Positions 1-10,000 of a DNA stretch of 64,000 nt are shown piece after piece. The notes under the pieces were generated by a model. It was not told the DNA's origin. It was given only the letters and a program-made list of their open reading frames with translations, and made no database searches. Position 1 is the stretch's first letter; the number at the start of each line of letters is the position of its first letter. The position numbers and the translations under genes were made by a program. Location of the stretch: positions 1,626,501-1,690,500 of the forward strand of contig NZ_VFNX01000001.1 of assembly GCF_006715785.1 (NCBI RefSeq), written 5' to 3'. The DNA is from Streptomyces puniciscabiei. GTDB taxonomy: Bacteria > Actinomycetota > Actinomycetes > Streptomycetales > Streptomycetaceae.

Positions 1-1
1 C

Positions 2-547
2 GACGGGCAGATGAGCTTCAGGAAACTCACCGGCGGGGGCGAGGGGCTGCGCGGGATGGTGACCCGGCGGCTCACCGGCGAGCAGATGACGGTGATGGAG
101 GTGAAGGGGCACGGCACGTGCTGGTTCGCGGACCGGGCCTCGGAGATCAACCTGGTCGCCCTCCAGGGCGACAAGCTGTACGTGGAGTCGAGCAACCTGC
201 TGGCGACCGACGCGGGGCTGCGCACGGGCACGACGTTCACGGGACTGCGCGGCGCCTCACAGGGCAACGGGCTGTTCACGACGACCGTCGAGGGGCACGG
301 CCAGGCGGCACTCCTGTCCGACGGGCCGGCGGTCGTGCTCCGGGTCAGTCCGCAGTACCCGCTGATCGTCGACCCGGGTGCCTATATCGCCCACCAGGGC
401 AGCGTCCGGCAGTCCTTCCAGTCCGGCGTGACGTTCCGCACCTTTCTCGGGGAGGGCGGCGGCGAGGCCTTCCAGATCCGCTTCGAGGGCGACGGACTGG
501 TGTACGTGCAGCCGAGCGAGCGGAACACGATCGCGGGGGATCTGTAG
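2..547 (+). CDS. AIM24 family protein, 5' end outside window
   Basis: At least 181 residues are readable, and the reading frame is open to the window edge. Alignment by eye with the next gene shows that about 45 N-terminal residues are missing: residues around the first Met (SFRKLTGG) match the position after the LAYKGD segment of the neighbour. The protein is a beta-rich AIM24 domain, with glycine-dense strands, a GLFTTTVEGHG segment, a VDPGAY(I)AHQG segment and a C-terminal LVYVQPSE strand. AIM24 is named after a yeast mitochondrial protein, and the bacterial members have no established biochemical role. It is followed 2 nt later by a second AIM24 gene and is clearly in an operon with it. 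The family call is firm and the function is unknown. Confidence 0.85.
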   Translation, partial: DGQMSFRKLTGGGEGLRGMVTRRLTGEQMTVMEVKGHGTCWFADRASEINLVALQGDKLYVESSNLLATDAGLRTGTTFTGLRGASQGNGLFTTTVEGHGQAALLSDGPAVVLRVSPQYPLIVDPGAYIAHQGSVRQSFQSGVTFRTFLGEGGGEAFQIRFEGDGLVYVQPSERNTIAGDL

Positions 548-549
548 CC

Positions 550-1200
550 ATGGCGTTCCGGGAGATCAACTCCAAGATGGTCGAGGCGGCGGTGCTGCCC
601 GGGCAGCGGCTGTTCAGTCAGCGCGGGGCGATGCTCGCGTACAAGGGGGACGTGTCCTTCACCCCGAACATCCAGGGTGGCCAGGGCGGGCTCATGTCCA
701 TGATCGGGCGCCGGGTGACGGGCGAGGCGACCCCGCTGATGACGGTGGAGGGCAGCGGCACCGTCTTCTTCGGGCACGGCGGCCACCACGTCCACGTCAT
801 CCACCTCTCCGGCGACACCCTCTGCGTGGAGGCCGACCGCCTGCTCGCCTTCGAGGGCACGCTCCGGCAGGGCACGATGTTCATGGGCTCGCAAGGAGGG
901 GTGATGGGCCTGGTCCGGGGCCAGGTCACCGGCCAGGGGCTGTTCACCACGACCCTCCAGGGTCAGGGCTCCGTCGCGGTGATGGCGCACGGCGGCGTCT
1001 TCGAGATCCCGATCACCCCCCAGCGCCCGGTCCACGTGGACCCGCAGGCCTACGTCGCCCACCACGGCGAGGTCCGCAACAAGCTGTCCGCCGCGCTCGG
1101 CTGGCGCGAGATGGTGGGCCGCGGCTCCGGCGAGGCCTTCCAGCTGGAGCTGAGCGGCAGCGGCACGGTGTACGTCCAGGCCTCGGAGGAGAAGCTGTGA
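550..1200 (+). CDS. AIM24 family protein
   Basis: 216 residues and a complete AIM24 domain. The start ATG lies 2 nt after the upstream stop. The protein begins MAFREINSKMVE and runs through glycine-rich beta strands, a GQGLFTTTLQGQG segment, VDPQAYVAHHGEV and a final TVYVQASEEKL. The parallel segments of the previous protein make the two genes paralogues from an old duplication. The stop overlaps the GTG start of the third AIM24 gene by 4 nt, so the three are probably translationally coupled. No signal peptide or membrane segment is visible. The molecular function is not known. Confidence 0.87.
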   Translation: MAFREINSKMVEAAVLPGQRLFSQRGAMLAYKGDVSFTPNIQGGQGGLMSMIGRRVTGEATPLMTVEGSGTVFFGHGGHHVHVIHLSGDTLCVEADRLLAFEGTLRQGTMFMGSQGGVMGLVRGQVTGQGLFTTTLQGQGSVAVMAHGGVFEIPITPQRPVHVDPQAYVAHHGEVRNKLSAALGWREMVGRGSGEAFQLELSGSGTVYVQASEEKL

Positions 1201-2006
1201 GCGCGTACGGAACCCCGGGCGCCGGGCCGGTGGTGCACGACCCGATGACACTGCCCGCCGACGACAACGTGAACCCGTACACGTTCTGCGTCGAGCTCAA
1301 GAGCGGGCAGTGGTTCCTGCAGAAGGGGAAGATGATCGCCTACTACGGGGCGATCGAGTTCAACGGCATCGGGCACGGCCGACTCGACCGGCTCGTCCGT
1401 ACCTCGTTCCATTCGCCACTGCACGCGAGCGACTGGGTCGTGGCAGCCGGGTCGGGCAAGATGCTGCTCGCCGACCGGGCGTTCGACGTCAACTCCTACG
1501 ACCTGGACGACGGGAACTTGACCATTCGCGCGGGCAACCTGCTCGCTTTTCAGCCAAGTCTCGCGCTCAAGCAATCGATCGTGCCGGGCTTTCTGACCCT
1601 GATCGGAACCGGAAAGTTCGTGGCCGCATCTAACGGTCCGGTGGTGTTCATGGAACCTCCGATCCGGGTCGACCCGCAGGCGCTCGTCGGGTGGGCCGAC
1701 TGCCCGTCGCCGTGCCATCACTACGACCACGGATATCTGACGGGTGTACTGGGCGGTCTACGTGCAATGACGGGCCTGGGCGGGGTATCCGGGGAGGAGC
1801 ACCAGTTCGAGTTCGTGGGCGCCGGCACGGTCCTGCTGCAGTCGACGGAGACGCTCATGGAGGAGGCGGCGACGGGTGTGGTTCCGTCCGAACCGGGGGT
1901 GCCCGGAGGTGGCGGAGCGGCACCGGACGGACACGGTCGGCAACCGTCGGGCGCACCGCGCCTTCCCGGACAGCTGGGGGACCTCCAGCGCCGCTTCGGG
2001 CTGTGA
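1197..2006 (+). CDS. AIM24 family protein with Pro/Gly-rich C-terminal tail
   Basis: 269 residues starting at a GTG that overlaps the previous stop (GTGA). The N-terminal 210 residues are a third, more diverged AIM24 domain: NPYTFCVELKSGQWFLQKGKMIAYYG, then IRVDPQALVGWADC in the position of the VDPxAY(I/V)AH motif of the paralogues. A cysteine/histidine cluster (WADCPSPCHHYDHG, about residues 166-179) is absent from the other two copies. The last 45 residues are Gly/Pro-rich and probably disordered. This is the last gene of a three-gene operon of AIM24 paralogues. The family is confident and the role is unknown. Confidence 0.83.
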   Translation: MSAYGTPGAGPVVHDPMTLPADDNVNPYTFCVELKSGQWFLQKGKMIAYYGAIEFNGIGHGRLDRLVRTSFHSPLHASDWVVAAGSGKMLLADRAFDVNSYDLDDGNLTIRAGNLLAFQPSLALKQSIVPGFLTLIGTGKFVAASNGPVVFMEPPIRVDPQALVGWADCPSPCHHYDHGYLTGVLGGLRAMTGLGGVSGEEHQFEFVGAGTVLLQSTETLMEEAATGVVPSEPGVPGGGGAAPDGHGRQPSGAPRLPGQLGDLQRRFGL

Positions 2007-2087
2007 GCGGTAGTCTGCGGAGGGTGACATCGAACGCGTGCGCACTGTCACACCACCCAAAGTAGTTCGGCATTCAACTTCCTTAGG

Positions 2088-2093
2088 TAGACT
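2088..2093 (+). promoter_or_regulatory. -10 element of leaderless absC promoter
   Basis: TAGACT lies 6 nt before the ATG at 2100, and no Shine-Dalgarno sequence precedes that ATG. The expected transcription start is therefore the A of the start codon. No convincing -35 was found at 17-18 bp. Confidence 0.5.
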
Positions 2094-2099
2094 TCATTC

Positions 2100-2576
2100 A
2101 TGGAGACCGAGACGGCCACGCGCTGGCTGACCGATGCGGAGCAGTGCGCCTGGCGCACCCACCTGGAGGTCAACAGGCTGTTGACGTACCAGCTCGAGAA
2201 GGACCTGCAGCCGTTCGGCCTGACTATGAACGACTACGAGATCCTTGTGAACCTTTCCGAGTCGGACGACCTGCGCATGCGGATGAGCGACCTGGCCTCC
2301 GCGACGCTGCAGTCCAAGAGCCGGCTGTCGCACCAGATCACGCGCATGGAGAACGCGAACCTGGTGCGCCGCGAGAACTGCGAGTCCGATCGGCGGGGAC
2401 TGTACGCCGTGCTGACCGAACATGGCATGGACACGATGAAGAAGGTGGCGCCACATCATGTCGCCTCCGTGCGACGGCACTTCATTGATCTGCTGTCGCC
2501 GGAGGCGCTGTACGAACTGGACAAGGCGCTGAAGCCCATCGCCGAGCATCTGCGGGGGCAGCGGGGGCGTCCCTGA
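2100..2576 (+). CDS. absC: MarR-family transcriptional regulator, AbsC orthologue
   Basis: 158 residues, the same length I recall for S. coelicolor AbsC (SCO5405), a pleiotropic regulator of antibiotic production and zinc-related genes. It has the winged-helix fold of MarR proteins: a dimerisation helix in the first 40 residues, a recognition region around MRMSDLASATLQSKSRLSHQITRMENANLV (positions 60-90, quoted in part), then the wing with the Asp-Arg of ESDRRG. The position two genes from meaB matches S. coelicolor synteny. The start has no ribosome binding site but has a -10 hexamer 6 nt upstream, so the mRNA is probably leaderless. Family certain; the orthologue name rests on remembered length and gene order. 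Confidence 0.82.
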   Translation: METETATRWLTDAEQCAWRTHLEVNRLLTYQLEKDLQPFGLTMNDYEILVNLSESDDLRMRMSDLASATLQSKSRLSHQITRMENANLVRRENCESDRRGLYAVLTEHGMDTMKKVAPHHVASVRRHFIDLLSPEALYELDKALKPIAEHLRGQRGRP

Positions 2577-2591
2577 GCCCGGCTCAACGGC

Positions 2592-3809
2592 TCAGGGTGC
2601 GGTGGCCGGGCGGGGGGTGGGTGTGCTGTGCCGGCGACGGCGCCACGCCCCCACGGCGGGCAGCACGGCCGCCCCGCCCGCCAGCAGGAAGCACACCCCG
2701 AGCGGCACCCGTCCGATCAGCAGCCCCGTCACCATCGCGCCCACCGAACTCCCCGCGTTCACGCCGGTGTTGACCCAGGCGCCCGCCTGGGTACGCGCAC
2801 CCTCGGGTGCCGTTTCGTCGGCCACGAGGTAGGCCGTGGTGAGCGTGGGGGCGATGAACGCTCCGGCGATCGCCATGACCCCGGCGAGGGTCCACAGGCC
2901 GGGTGCCAGCCCCGCCGCCGCGATCACCAGGCCGAGGGCCACCGCGAACCCGCACAGGCGGACCCGGGCCGGTGCCCGCCACCGGACCGCTCCGTTGAGC
3001 AGGCCGCCCACCGCGCTGCCCGCCGAGAGCGCGCCCAGGACCCAGGGCACCACGGCGGAGTCGTACGACCGCTGTGCGGCGAAGGCCATCACCAGCAGAT
3101 CCACGCCGCTGAGCGCCAGCCCCGCGCCCGTGGCCACGGCGACCGGCACCGGCAGTCCCGAGGGGACGCCCCGCCTCTTCCCGGGGGCGGCGCCACGGGG
3201 ACCGGGGATCACCGGGGAGGTGACGAAGACCCCGGTGCCGCCCACGATCAGCAGCGCGCTCAGCAGGATCCCGGCAGCCGGCGGGACCCAGCCGGTGAGC
3301 ACGCCGACCAGGACGGGACCGGAGACGTACAGCAGTTCCTCGGCGACGCCGTCCAGGCTGTAGGCGCGGCTCAGCATCTGCGGATCCACGGCCAGTGCGG
3401 CCCACACCGCACGCATCGTCGGTCCCAGCGGCGGCGCGCACGCGCCCGCGAGGGCCGCCGCCGCGGCGATGGGCGCCGGCGCCGCCCCGGGGCGCCAGGT
3501 CAGCGCGGCCAGCACACAGAGCAGGGCGCCGTAGAGCATCGCCATGGGCGGCAGCGCGCGGTGCGCGCCGTGCCGGTCGATCAAGGCCGCCCTGAGCGGC
3601 ATCAGGAAGACCGTCGTGGCGCCGAACAGGGACAGCACGGCGCCGGAGACGGCGTAGGAGCCGGTGGCCCGGGTGACGGACAGCATCACCGCCAGCGAGA
3701 CCGTGCCGTAGGACAGGCGGGCGGTGAGGGCGGAGGTGAAGGTGCGGCGCGCGTGCGGGAGGCGCAGCACGGCGGCGTACGAGGGCCGCGAAGGGGCATG
3801 CGTCGACAT
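2592..3809 (-). CDS. MFS transporter
   Basis: 405 residues, with about twelve predicted membrane helices separated by short charged loops. The first cytoplasmic loop reads MPLRAALIDRHGAHRALP, the MFS motif-A position between helices 2 and 3. An AGGA-type ribosome binding site sits 6 nt before the ATG (AGAGGA-N6-ATG). It converges on absC with a gap of 15 bp, so the two may share a terminator. The substrate cannot be inferred. It is an integral inner-membrane protein of the drug/metabolite efflux type. Confidence 0.8.
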   Translation of the reverse strand: MSTHAPSRPSYAAVLRLPHARRTFTSALTARLSYGTVSLAVMLSVTRATGSYAVSGAVLSLFGATTVFLMPLRAALIDRHGAHRALPPMAMLYGALLCVLAALTWRPGAAPAPIAAAAALAGACAPPLGPTMRAVWAALAVDPQMLSRAYSLDGVAEELLYVSGPVLVGVLTGWVPPAAGILLSALLIVGGTGVFVTSPVIPGPRGAAPGKRRGVPSGLPVPVAVATGAGLALSGVDLLVMAFAAQRSYDSAVVPWVLGALSAGSAVGGLLNGAVRWRAPARVRLCGFAVALGLVIAAAGLAPGLWTLAGVMAIAGAFIAPTLTTAYLVADETAPEGARTQAGAWVNTGVNAGSSVGAMVTGLLIGRVPLGVCFLLAGGAAVLPAVGAWRRRRHSTPTPRPATAP

Positions 3810-3958
3810 GCGGGTTCCTCTGGTGGAGGCGGAAGAGGGGACACCGAAGGACGCGAGGGCCGGTCGTTCAGGGCCTCGCGGTCCGGGGTGCGCTCTACGC
3901 CAAGGTGAGGAACATGTCCGTCAACGTACCAGCGGCATCGTCGAGTTGGCGAGCGGGT

Positions 3959-4915
3959 TCAGCTCTGTGTCAGGCCGGCCACCAGCTCGTCCGCCGCGCG
4001 GTACGGGTCCAGCTCGCCCGCGACGATCCGCTCCGCGAGCGCGCTGAGGCGGCGGTCGCCGTGCAGGTCGCCGATGCGTTCGCGCAGGGCCGTCACCGCG
4101 ATGGTCTCCACCTCGCGGGCCGCCCGGGCCCTGCGGCGCTCCGCGAGGACACCGCGCTCCTCCATCCACGCGCGGTGCTTCTCCAGGGCCTCCACGACCT
4201 CGTCGACGCCCTCTGCGCGGGCCGCGACCGTCTTCACGATCGGCGGGCGCCAGTCGCCGGGGCCGCGGGACTCGCCGAGGCCCAGCATGTGGTTCAGTTC
4301 GCGGGCGGTGGCGTCGGCGCCGTCCCGGTCCGCCTTGTTGACGACGTAGACGTCGCCGATCTCCAGGATGCCCGCCTTCGCCGCCTGGATGCCGTCGCCC
4401 ATGCCGGGGGCCAGGAGGACGACCGAGGTGTCGGCCTGGGAGGCGATCTCCACCTCCGACTGGCCCACGCCGACCGTCTCGACCAGGATCACGTCGCAGC
4501 CGGCGGCGTCGAGGACCCGGATCGCCTGGGGGGCGGCCCAGGCCAGGCCGCCCAGGTGGCCTCGGGTGGCCATCGAGCGGATGTAGACCCCGGGGTCCGA
4601 CGCGTGGTCCGACATCCGCACCCGGTCGCCGAGCAGGGCGCCGCCGGAGAACGGCGAGGACGGGTCGACGGCCAGGACGCCGACCCGCCTGCCCTGCTTG
4701 CGGTACGCCGTGACGAGCGCGGAGGTCGAGGTCGACTTGCCGACCCCCGGGGAGCCGGTCAGGCCGACCACGTACGCGTTGCCGGTCAGCGGGGCCAGCG
4801 CCGCCATGACCTCCCTGAGCTGCGGGGACGCCCCCTCCACCAGGGAGATCAGCCGGGCCACGGCCCGCGGCCGGCCTTCCCTGGCCTGGGCCACCAGAGA
4901 GGAGACGTCCTGCAT
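3959..4915 (-). CDS. meaB: Methylmalonyl-CoA mutase-associated GTPase MeaB
   Basis: 318 residues. MeaB is a G3E-family P-loop GTPase that guards loading and repair of the adenosylcobalamin cofactor of methylmalonyl-CoA mutase. Visible motifs are Walker A GSPGVGKS (about 54-61), a VDPSSPFSGGALLGDRVRM switch region, ETVGVGQSE, and the guanine-specificity motif NKAD. The ATG at 4915 has GGAG 7 nt upstream; the in-frame TTG at 4918 is only 4 nt from it and is less likely. The neighbours act on short acyl-CoAs: acetyl-CoA acetyltransferase upstream on the same strand and methylmalonyl-CoA epimerase beyond that. The mutase itself is not in the window. Confidence 0.93.
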   Translation of the reverse strand: MQDVSSLVAQAREGRPRAVARLISLVEGASPQLREVMAALAPLTGNAYVVGLTGSPGVGKSTSTSALVTAYRKQGRRVGVLAVDPSSPFSGGALLGDRVRMSDHASDPGVYIRSMATRGHLGGLAWAAPQAIRVLDAAGCDVILVETVGVGQSEVEIASQADTSVVLLAPGMGDGIQAAKAGILEIGDVYVVNKADRDGADATARELNHMLGLGESRGPGDWRPPIVKTVAARAEGVDEVVEALEKHRAWMEERGVLAERRRARAAREVETIAVTALRERIGDLHGDRRLSALAERIVAGELDPYRAADELVAGLTQS

Positions 4916-4936
4916 CAAACAGCTCCGTTCAGTTCA

Positions 4937-5018
4937 CAGACGTACAAACACGTACGCAGACGTACAGACGCGCACGCAGACGTACAGGTGCGCACACCGA
5001 GCTGGTGCGCACACCGAG
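4937..5018. repeat. Short tandem repeats between meaB and the thiolase gene
   Basis: Three copies of a 20-bp unit beginning CAGACGTACA start at 4937, 4957 and 4977. Two copies of GTGCGCACACCGAG follow at 4988 and 5005 (17-bp period). The units are imperfect after the first ten bases. They fill most of the 108-bp gap between the two genes. Confidence 0.75.
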
Positions 5019-5023
5019 GGTGC

Positions 5024-6223
5024 TCACGCCTTCGGTACCCGCACGATCAGCGCGTCACCCTGGCCGCCGCCACCGCACAGCGCGGCCGCGCCGATCCCGC
5101 CGCCGCGCCGCTTGAGCTCCAGCGCCAGGTGCAGCACGAGCCGGGCGCCGGACATGCCGATCGGGTGGCCCAGGGCGATCGCACCACCGTTCACGTTCAC
5201 CTTTTCGGTGGACACGCCGAGGTCCTTCATCGACTGCACGGCGACCGCGGCGAAGGCCTCGTTGATCTCGATGAGGTCGAGGTCGGAGACCTCCAGGCCC
5301 TCCTTCTTCAGGGCGTGCAGGATGGCGTTCGACGGCTGGGACTGCAGGCTGTTGTCCGGTCCGGCCACGTTGCCGTGGGCGCCGATCTCCGCGAGCCAGT
5401 GCAGACCCAGCTCCTCGGCCTTGGCCTTGCTCATCACGACCACGGCCGCCGCACCGTCCGAGATCTGGGAGCTCGACCCCGCGGTGATCGTGCCCTCCTT
5501 GCTGAAGGCCGGGCGCAGCTTGCCCAGGGACTCGGCGGTGGTGTCGCCGCGGATGCCCTCGTCCTTGCTGAACAGGACCGGGTCGCCCTTGCGCTGCGGG
5601 ATCTCCACCGGGGTGATCTCGGCCTCGAACAGGCCGTTCTTCTGCGCGGCCGCGGCCCGCTGGTGGGACAGGGCGGCGATCTCGTCCTGCTCGGCGCGGT
5701 TGATGCCGAGGCGGGTGTTGTGCTTCTCCGTGGACTCGCCCATGGCGATGCCCTCGAAGGCGTCGGTCAGGCCGTCGTACGCCATGGCGTCGAGCATCTG
5801 GACCGCGCCGTACTTGAAGCCCTCGCGGGACTTCGGCAGCAGGTGCGGGGCGTTGGTCATGGACTCCTGGCCGCCGGCCACGACGATGTCGAACTCGCCG
5901 GCGCGGATCAGCTGGTCGGCCAGCGCGATGGCGTCGAGGCCGGAGAGGCACACCTTGTTGATGGTGAGCGCCGGGACGTTCATCGGGATGCCGGCCTTGA
6001 CGGCGGCCTGGCGGGCCGGGATCTGCCCGGCGCCGGCCTGGAGCACCTGGCCCATGATGACGTACTGCACCTGGTCGCCGCCGATCCCCGCACGGTCGAG
6101 GGCGGCCTTGATCGCGAAGCCGCCCAGGTCGGCGCCGGAGAAGGACTTGAGGGAGCCCAGCAGTCGTCCCATGGGCGTACGCGCGCCCGCGACGATGACC
6201 GAGCTGGTCGTTCCAGAAGGCAT
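5024..6223 (-). CDS. Acetyl-CoA acetyltransferase (thiolase)
   Basis: 399 residues, the normal length for a biosynthetic-type thiolase that condenses two acetyl-CoA to acetoacetyl-CoA or runs in reverse. All catalytic motifs are present: the nucleophile Cys92 in NKVCLSG, NEAFA, the His of [16 protein letters not shown], and the second catalytic Cys in [10 protein letters not shown] near the C-terminus. The start ATG follows a GGGG-type ribosome binding site. It lies upstream of meaB on the same strand and divergently from methylmalonyl-CoA epimerase, which suits a role linking acetoacetyl-CoA, ethylmalonyl-CoA and methylmalonyl-CoA metabolism. The exact physiological direction is inference. 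Confidence 0.92.
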   Translation of the reverse strand: MPSGTTSSVIVAGARTPMGRLLGSLKSFSGADLGGFAIKAALDRAGIGGDQVQYVIMGQVLQAGAGQIPARQAAVKAGIPMNVPALTINKVCLSGLDAIALADQLIRAGEFDIVVAGGQESMTNAPHLLPKSREGFKYGAVQMLDAMAYDGLTDAFEGIAMGESTEKHNTRLGINRAEQDEIAALSHQRAAAAQKNGLFEAEITPVEIPQRKGDPVLFSKDEGIRGDTTAESLGKLRPAFSKEGTITAGSSSQISDGAAAVVVMSKAKAEELGLHWLAEIGAHGNVAGPDNSLQSQPSNAILHALKKEGLEVSDLDLIEINEAFAAVAVQSMKDLGVSTEKVNVNGGAIALGHPIGMSGARLVLHLALELKRRGGGIGAAALCGGGGQGDALIVRVPKA

Positions 6224-6287
6224 GAGCTGCGATCCCCTTACCGGCCTGCACAGCCGAGGAGTGAACGAGGGTTTACTTCGAATGTAC

Positions 6288-6308
6288 TGATGGCACTCCG
6301 TGCCGTCA
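6288..6308. promoter_or_regulatory. Inverted repeat in the thiolase/epimerase divergent promoter region
   Basis: TGATGGCAC-TCC-GTGCCGTCA is a pair of 9-bp arms with one mismatch and a 3-bp spacer. It sits in the 148-bp gap between two divergent genes of acyl-CoA metabolism, so it could be an operator for a dimeric regulator. No regulator is assigned. Confidence 0.4.
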
Positions 6309-6371
6309 TCGGGCTGTCAGTGTGATCGCTCGCACGTTGCGTAACCACCGCCGTAGCGCTGCACTGAATCC

Positions 6372-6812
6372 ATGCTGACGCGAATCGACCACATCGGGAT
6401 CGCCTGCCACGACCTCGACGCCACCGTCGAGTTCTACAGGGCCACCTACGGCTTCGAGGTGTTCCACACCGAAGTCAACGAGGAGCAGGGCGTGCGCGAG
6501 GCCATGCTCAAGATCAACGAGACCTCGGACGGCGGCGCCTCCTACCTCCAGCTGCTGGAGCCGACCCGCGAGGACTCCGCGGTCGGCAAGTGGCTGGCGA
6601 AGAACGGCGAGGGCGTGCACCACATCGCCTTCGGCACCGCCGACGTGGACGGGGACGCCGCGGACATCCGGGACAAGGGCGTACGCGTGCTGTACGACGA
6701 GCCACGACGCGGCTCCATGGGGTCGCGGATCACCTTCCTGCACCCCAAGGATTGCCATGGCGTGCTCACAGAACTGGTCACTTCGGCCCCGGTTGAGTCC
6801 CCTGAGCACTGA
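6372..6812 (+). CDS. mce: Methylmalonyl-CoA epimerase
   Basis: 146 residues, the typical size for this metal-dependent enzyme, which interconverts (2R)- and (2S)-methylmalonyl-CoA. It is a vicinal-oxygen-chelate fold with metal ligands at the expected places: His7 (RIDHIGIA), Gln in SYLQLLEP, His in GVHHIAFG and Glu in GVLTELV. It also has the conserved MGSRITFLHPKD segment. It is transcribed divergently from the thiolase and lies just before scy. With MeaB encoded close by, it belongs to the propionyl-CoA/succinyl-CoA route that supplies methylmalonyl-CoA for polyketide synthesis in streptomycetes. Confidence 0.94.
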   Translation: MLTRIDHIGIACHDLDATVEFYRATYGFEVFHTEVNEEQGVREAMLKINETSDGGASYLQLLEPTREDSAVGKWLAKNGEGVHHIAFGTADVDGDAADIRDKGVRVLYDEPRRGSMGSRITFLHPKDCHGVLTELVTSAPVESPEH

Positions 6813-7018
6813 CCCCCGTACATAAGGGCCGGTAGGGTTGGGGGCGGTCGTCCCTCAAACCGGGACGACCGCATGCCGGGGTCCGGGTTTCGGGGGACGA
6901 GCGTCGGGGCAGCAGCCCGTGCTCCGCCGTCTGTCTGACACCATTCCCCGGGGGCCCCGTTCGGCGGATGGACGGAGCTCGTTGGAGAAGCTGACCAGGG
7001 GACGGATGGGACCGCGCA

Positions 7019-10000
7019 GTGCGGGGCTACGAGAGCCAGGAGCGAGAGCCGGCGGCTGACGTCGACCACCTCTCTCGGTTCGAGGCCGAGATGAAGCGGC
7101 TGAAGACCGAGCGGGAAAAGGCGATCCAGCACGCCGAGGACCTCGGCTACCAGGTCGAGGTGCTGCGCGCCAAGCTGCACGAGGCGCGCCGCACCCTGAT
7201 GACCCGGCCCGCCTTCGACGGCGGTGACATCGGCTATCAGGCCGAGCAGTTGCTCCGCAATGCCCAGATGCAGGCCGACCAGCTGCGTCAGGACGCCGAG
7301 CGGGAGCTGAGCCAGGCCCGCGCGCAGACCCAGCGCATCCTGCAGGAACACGCCGAGCAGGCCGCCCGGCTCCAGGCCGAACTGCACCAGGAGGCGATCA
7401 CCCGGCGCCAGCAGCTCGACCAGGAGCTGGCCGAGCGCCGCGCCACCGTCGAGTCGCACGTCAACGAGAACGTGGCCTGGGCGGAGCAGCTGCGCGCCCG
7501 CACCGAACAGCAGGCCCGCCGGCTGCTGGAGGAGTCCCGCGCCGAGGCCGAGCAGGCGCTGGCCACCGCCCGCGCCGAGGCCGAGCGGCTGACCCGGGAG
7601 GCCCGCGAGCGGCTCCAGAGCGACGCCGAGACGGCCCGCTCGGAGGCCGAGCAGATCCTGCGCCGCGCCCGCACGGACGCAGAACGCCTGCTGAACGCCG
7701 CCTCCCAGCAGGCCCAGGAGGCCACCGACCACGCCGAGCGGCTGCGCACCGACGCGGCCGGCGAGTCGGACAGCGCCCGCCGGCAGGCCGCCGAGCTGAG
7801 CCGGGCCGCCGAGGAGCGGATGGCGGCGGCCGAGGAGGCACTGCGCAAGGCGCAGACCGAGGCCGAGAAGCTGGTCACGGAGGCGGAGCAGGCCGCCGCC
7901 AAGACCCTCTCCAGCGCCGAGGCCGCGGGCGAGGCCCGCACGCGCACCGCGAAGGAGCAGGTCGCCCGGCTGGTCGAGGAGGCCACCAAGGAGGCCGAGA
8001 CCACCCGGTCCGAGGCCGAGCAGCTGGTCGCCGACGCCCGTGCCGAGGCCGAGAAGATCGTCGCCGAGGCCGCCGAGAAGGCCCGCACGATCACCGCCGA
8101 GGAGAGCGCGACCCAGCTGTCCAAGGCGGCCAAGACCGCCGAGGACGTGCTCAACAAGGCGTCCGAGGAGGCCAAGCGGACCACCAGGGCCGCCGCCGAG
8201 GAGGCCGAGCGGATCCGCACCGAGGCCGAGGCCGAGGCGGACCGGCTGCGGGCCGAGGCGCACGACATCGCCGAGCAGCTCAAGGGCGCGGCGAAGGACG
8301 ACACCAAGGAGTACCGCGCCAAGACGGTCGAGCTGCAGGAGGAGGCCCGCCGGCTGCGCGGCGAGGCCGAGCAGCTGCGCGCCGACGCGGTCGCCGAGGG
8401 CGAGTCGATCCGTGCCGAGGCCCGCCGCGAGGCGGTCGCACAGATCGAGGAGGCGGCCAGGTCCGCCGAGGAGCTGCTGGCCAAGGCCAAGGCGGACGCC
8501 GACGAGCTGCGGCAGAAGGCGACCACCGACAGCGAGAAGGTCCGCACCGAGGCCATCGAGCGGGCCACCAGCCTGCGCCGGCAGGCCGAGGAGACGCTGG
8601 ACCGGACCCGCAAGGAGGCCGAGCGGCTGCGCGCCGAGGCCGACGAGCAGGCCGAGTCGGTCAAGGCGGACGCCGAGCGGGCCGCGCGTGAGCTGCGCGA
8701 GGAGACCGAGCGCGCCGTCGAGGCCCGCCGTGCCGAGGCCGCCGAGGAGCTGGCGCGGCTGCAGGCCGAGGCGCAGGACCGGCTGGAGTCGGCCGAGCAG
8801 GCGCTCACGGACGCCCGCGAGGAGGCCGCCCGGATCCGCCGCGAGGCCGCCGAGGAGGCCGAGCGGCTGCGCACCGAGGCCGCGGACCGGATCCGCACGC
8901 TCCAGCAGCAGGCCGAGGCCGAGGCGGACCGGCTGCGCACCGAGGCCGCGTCCGACGCGTCCGCCTCCCGCGCCGAGGGCGAGGCCATCGCCGTACGGCT
9001 GCGCAGCGAGGCCGCCGCCGAGGCCGAGCGGCTGAAGGCGGAGGCCCAGGACACCGCCGACCGGGTGCGCGCGGAGGCGCAGGCCGCCGCCGAGCGGCTC
9101 GGCGCCGAGGCGTCCGAGACGCTGGCCGCCGCCCAGGAGGAGGCCGCCCGGCGCCGCCGCGAGGCCGAGGAGACCCTCGGTTCGGCCCGCGAGGAGGCCG
9201 ACCAGGAGCGGCTGCGGGCCCGCGAGCAGAGCGAGGAGCTGCTGGCCGTAGCGCGTGCGCGCGTGGAGGAGGCGCAGGCCGAGGCGACCCGGCTGGTCGA
9301 GGAGGCCGACCGGCGCGCCACCGAGATGGTGTCCGCCGCCGAGCAGCACGCCCAGCAGGTGCGGGACTCCGTCGCCGGGCTGCACGAGCAGGCGCAGGAG
9401 GAGATCGCCGGGCTGCGGTCGGCCGCCGAGCACGCGGCGGACCGTACCCGGCGGGAGGCCGAGGAGGAGGCGGACCGGGTCCGCGCCGACGCCTACGCCG
9501 AGCGGGAGCGGGCGAGCGAGGACGCGAGCCGCGTCCGGCGCGAGGCGAACGAGGCGTCGGAGGCCGCCAAGGCGCTGGCCGAGCGTACGGTCGCGGAGGC
9601 GATGGCGGAGTCCGAGCGGCTGCGCGCGGACGCCGGCGACTACGCCCAGCGGGTGCGCACCGAGGCCTCGGACGCCCTCGCCGAGGCCGACCAGGCCGCC
9701 GCCCGGACCCGGGCGGACGCCCGCGAGGACGCCAACCGGATCCGCTCCGACGCGGCGACCCAGGCGGACACCCTCATCACCGAGGCCCGCAGCGAGGCCG
9801 AGCGGCTGCAGACCGAGACGATCGCCGAGGCGGAGCGGCTGCAGACGGAGACCGCCGCCGAGGCCGAGCGGGTGCGCACGGAGGCCCTCGCCGAGGCGGA
9901 CCGGGTGCGCGCGGAGGCCCTGGCGGCCGCCGAGCAGCTCATCGGGGACGCCACCGGCGAGGCCGAGCGGCTGCGCGCGGAGGCCGCCGAGACGGTCGGC

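Noticed and set aside
4937..5018. Possible CRISPR array
   Set aside because: Only three direct units with no spacers between them and no cas genes in the window.
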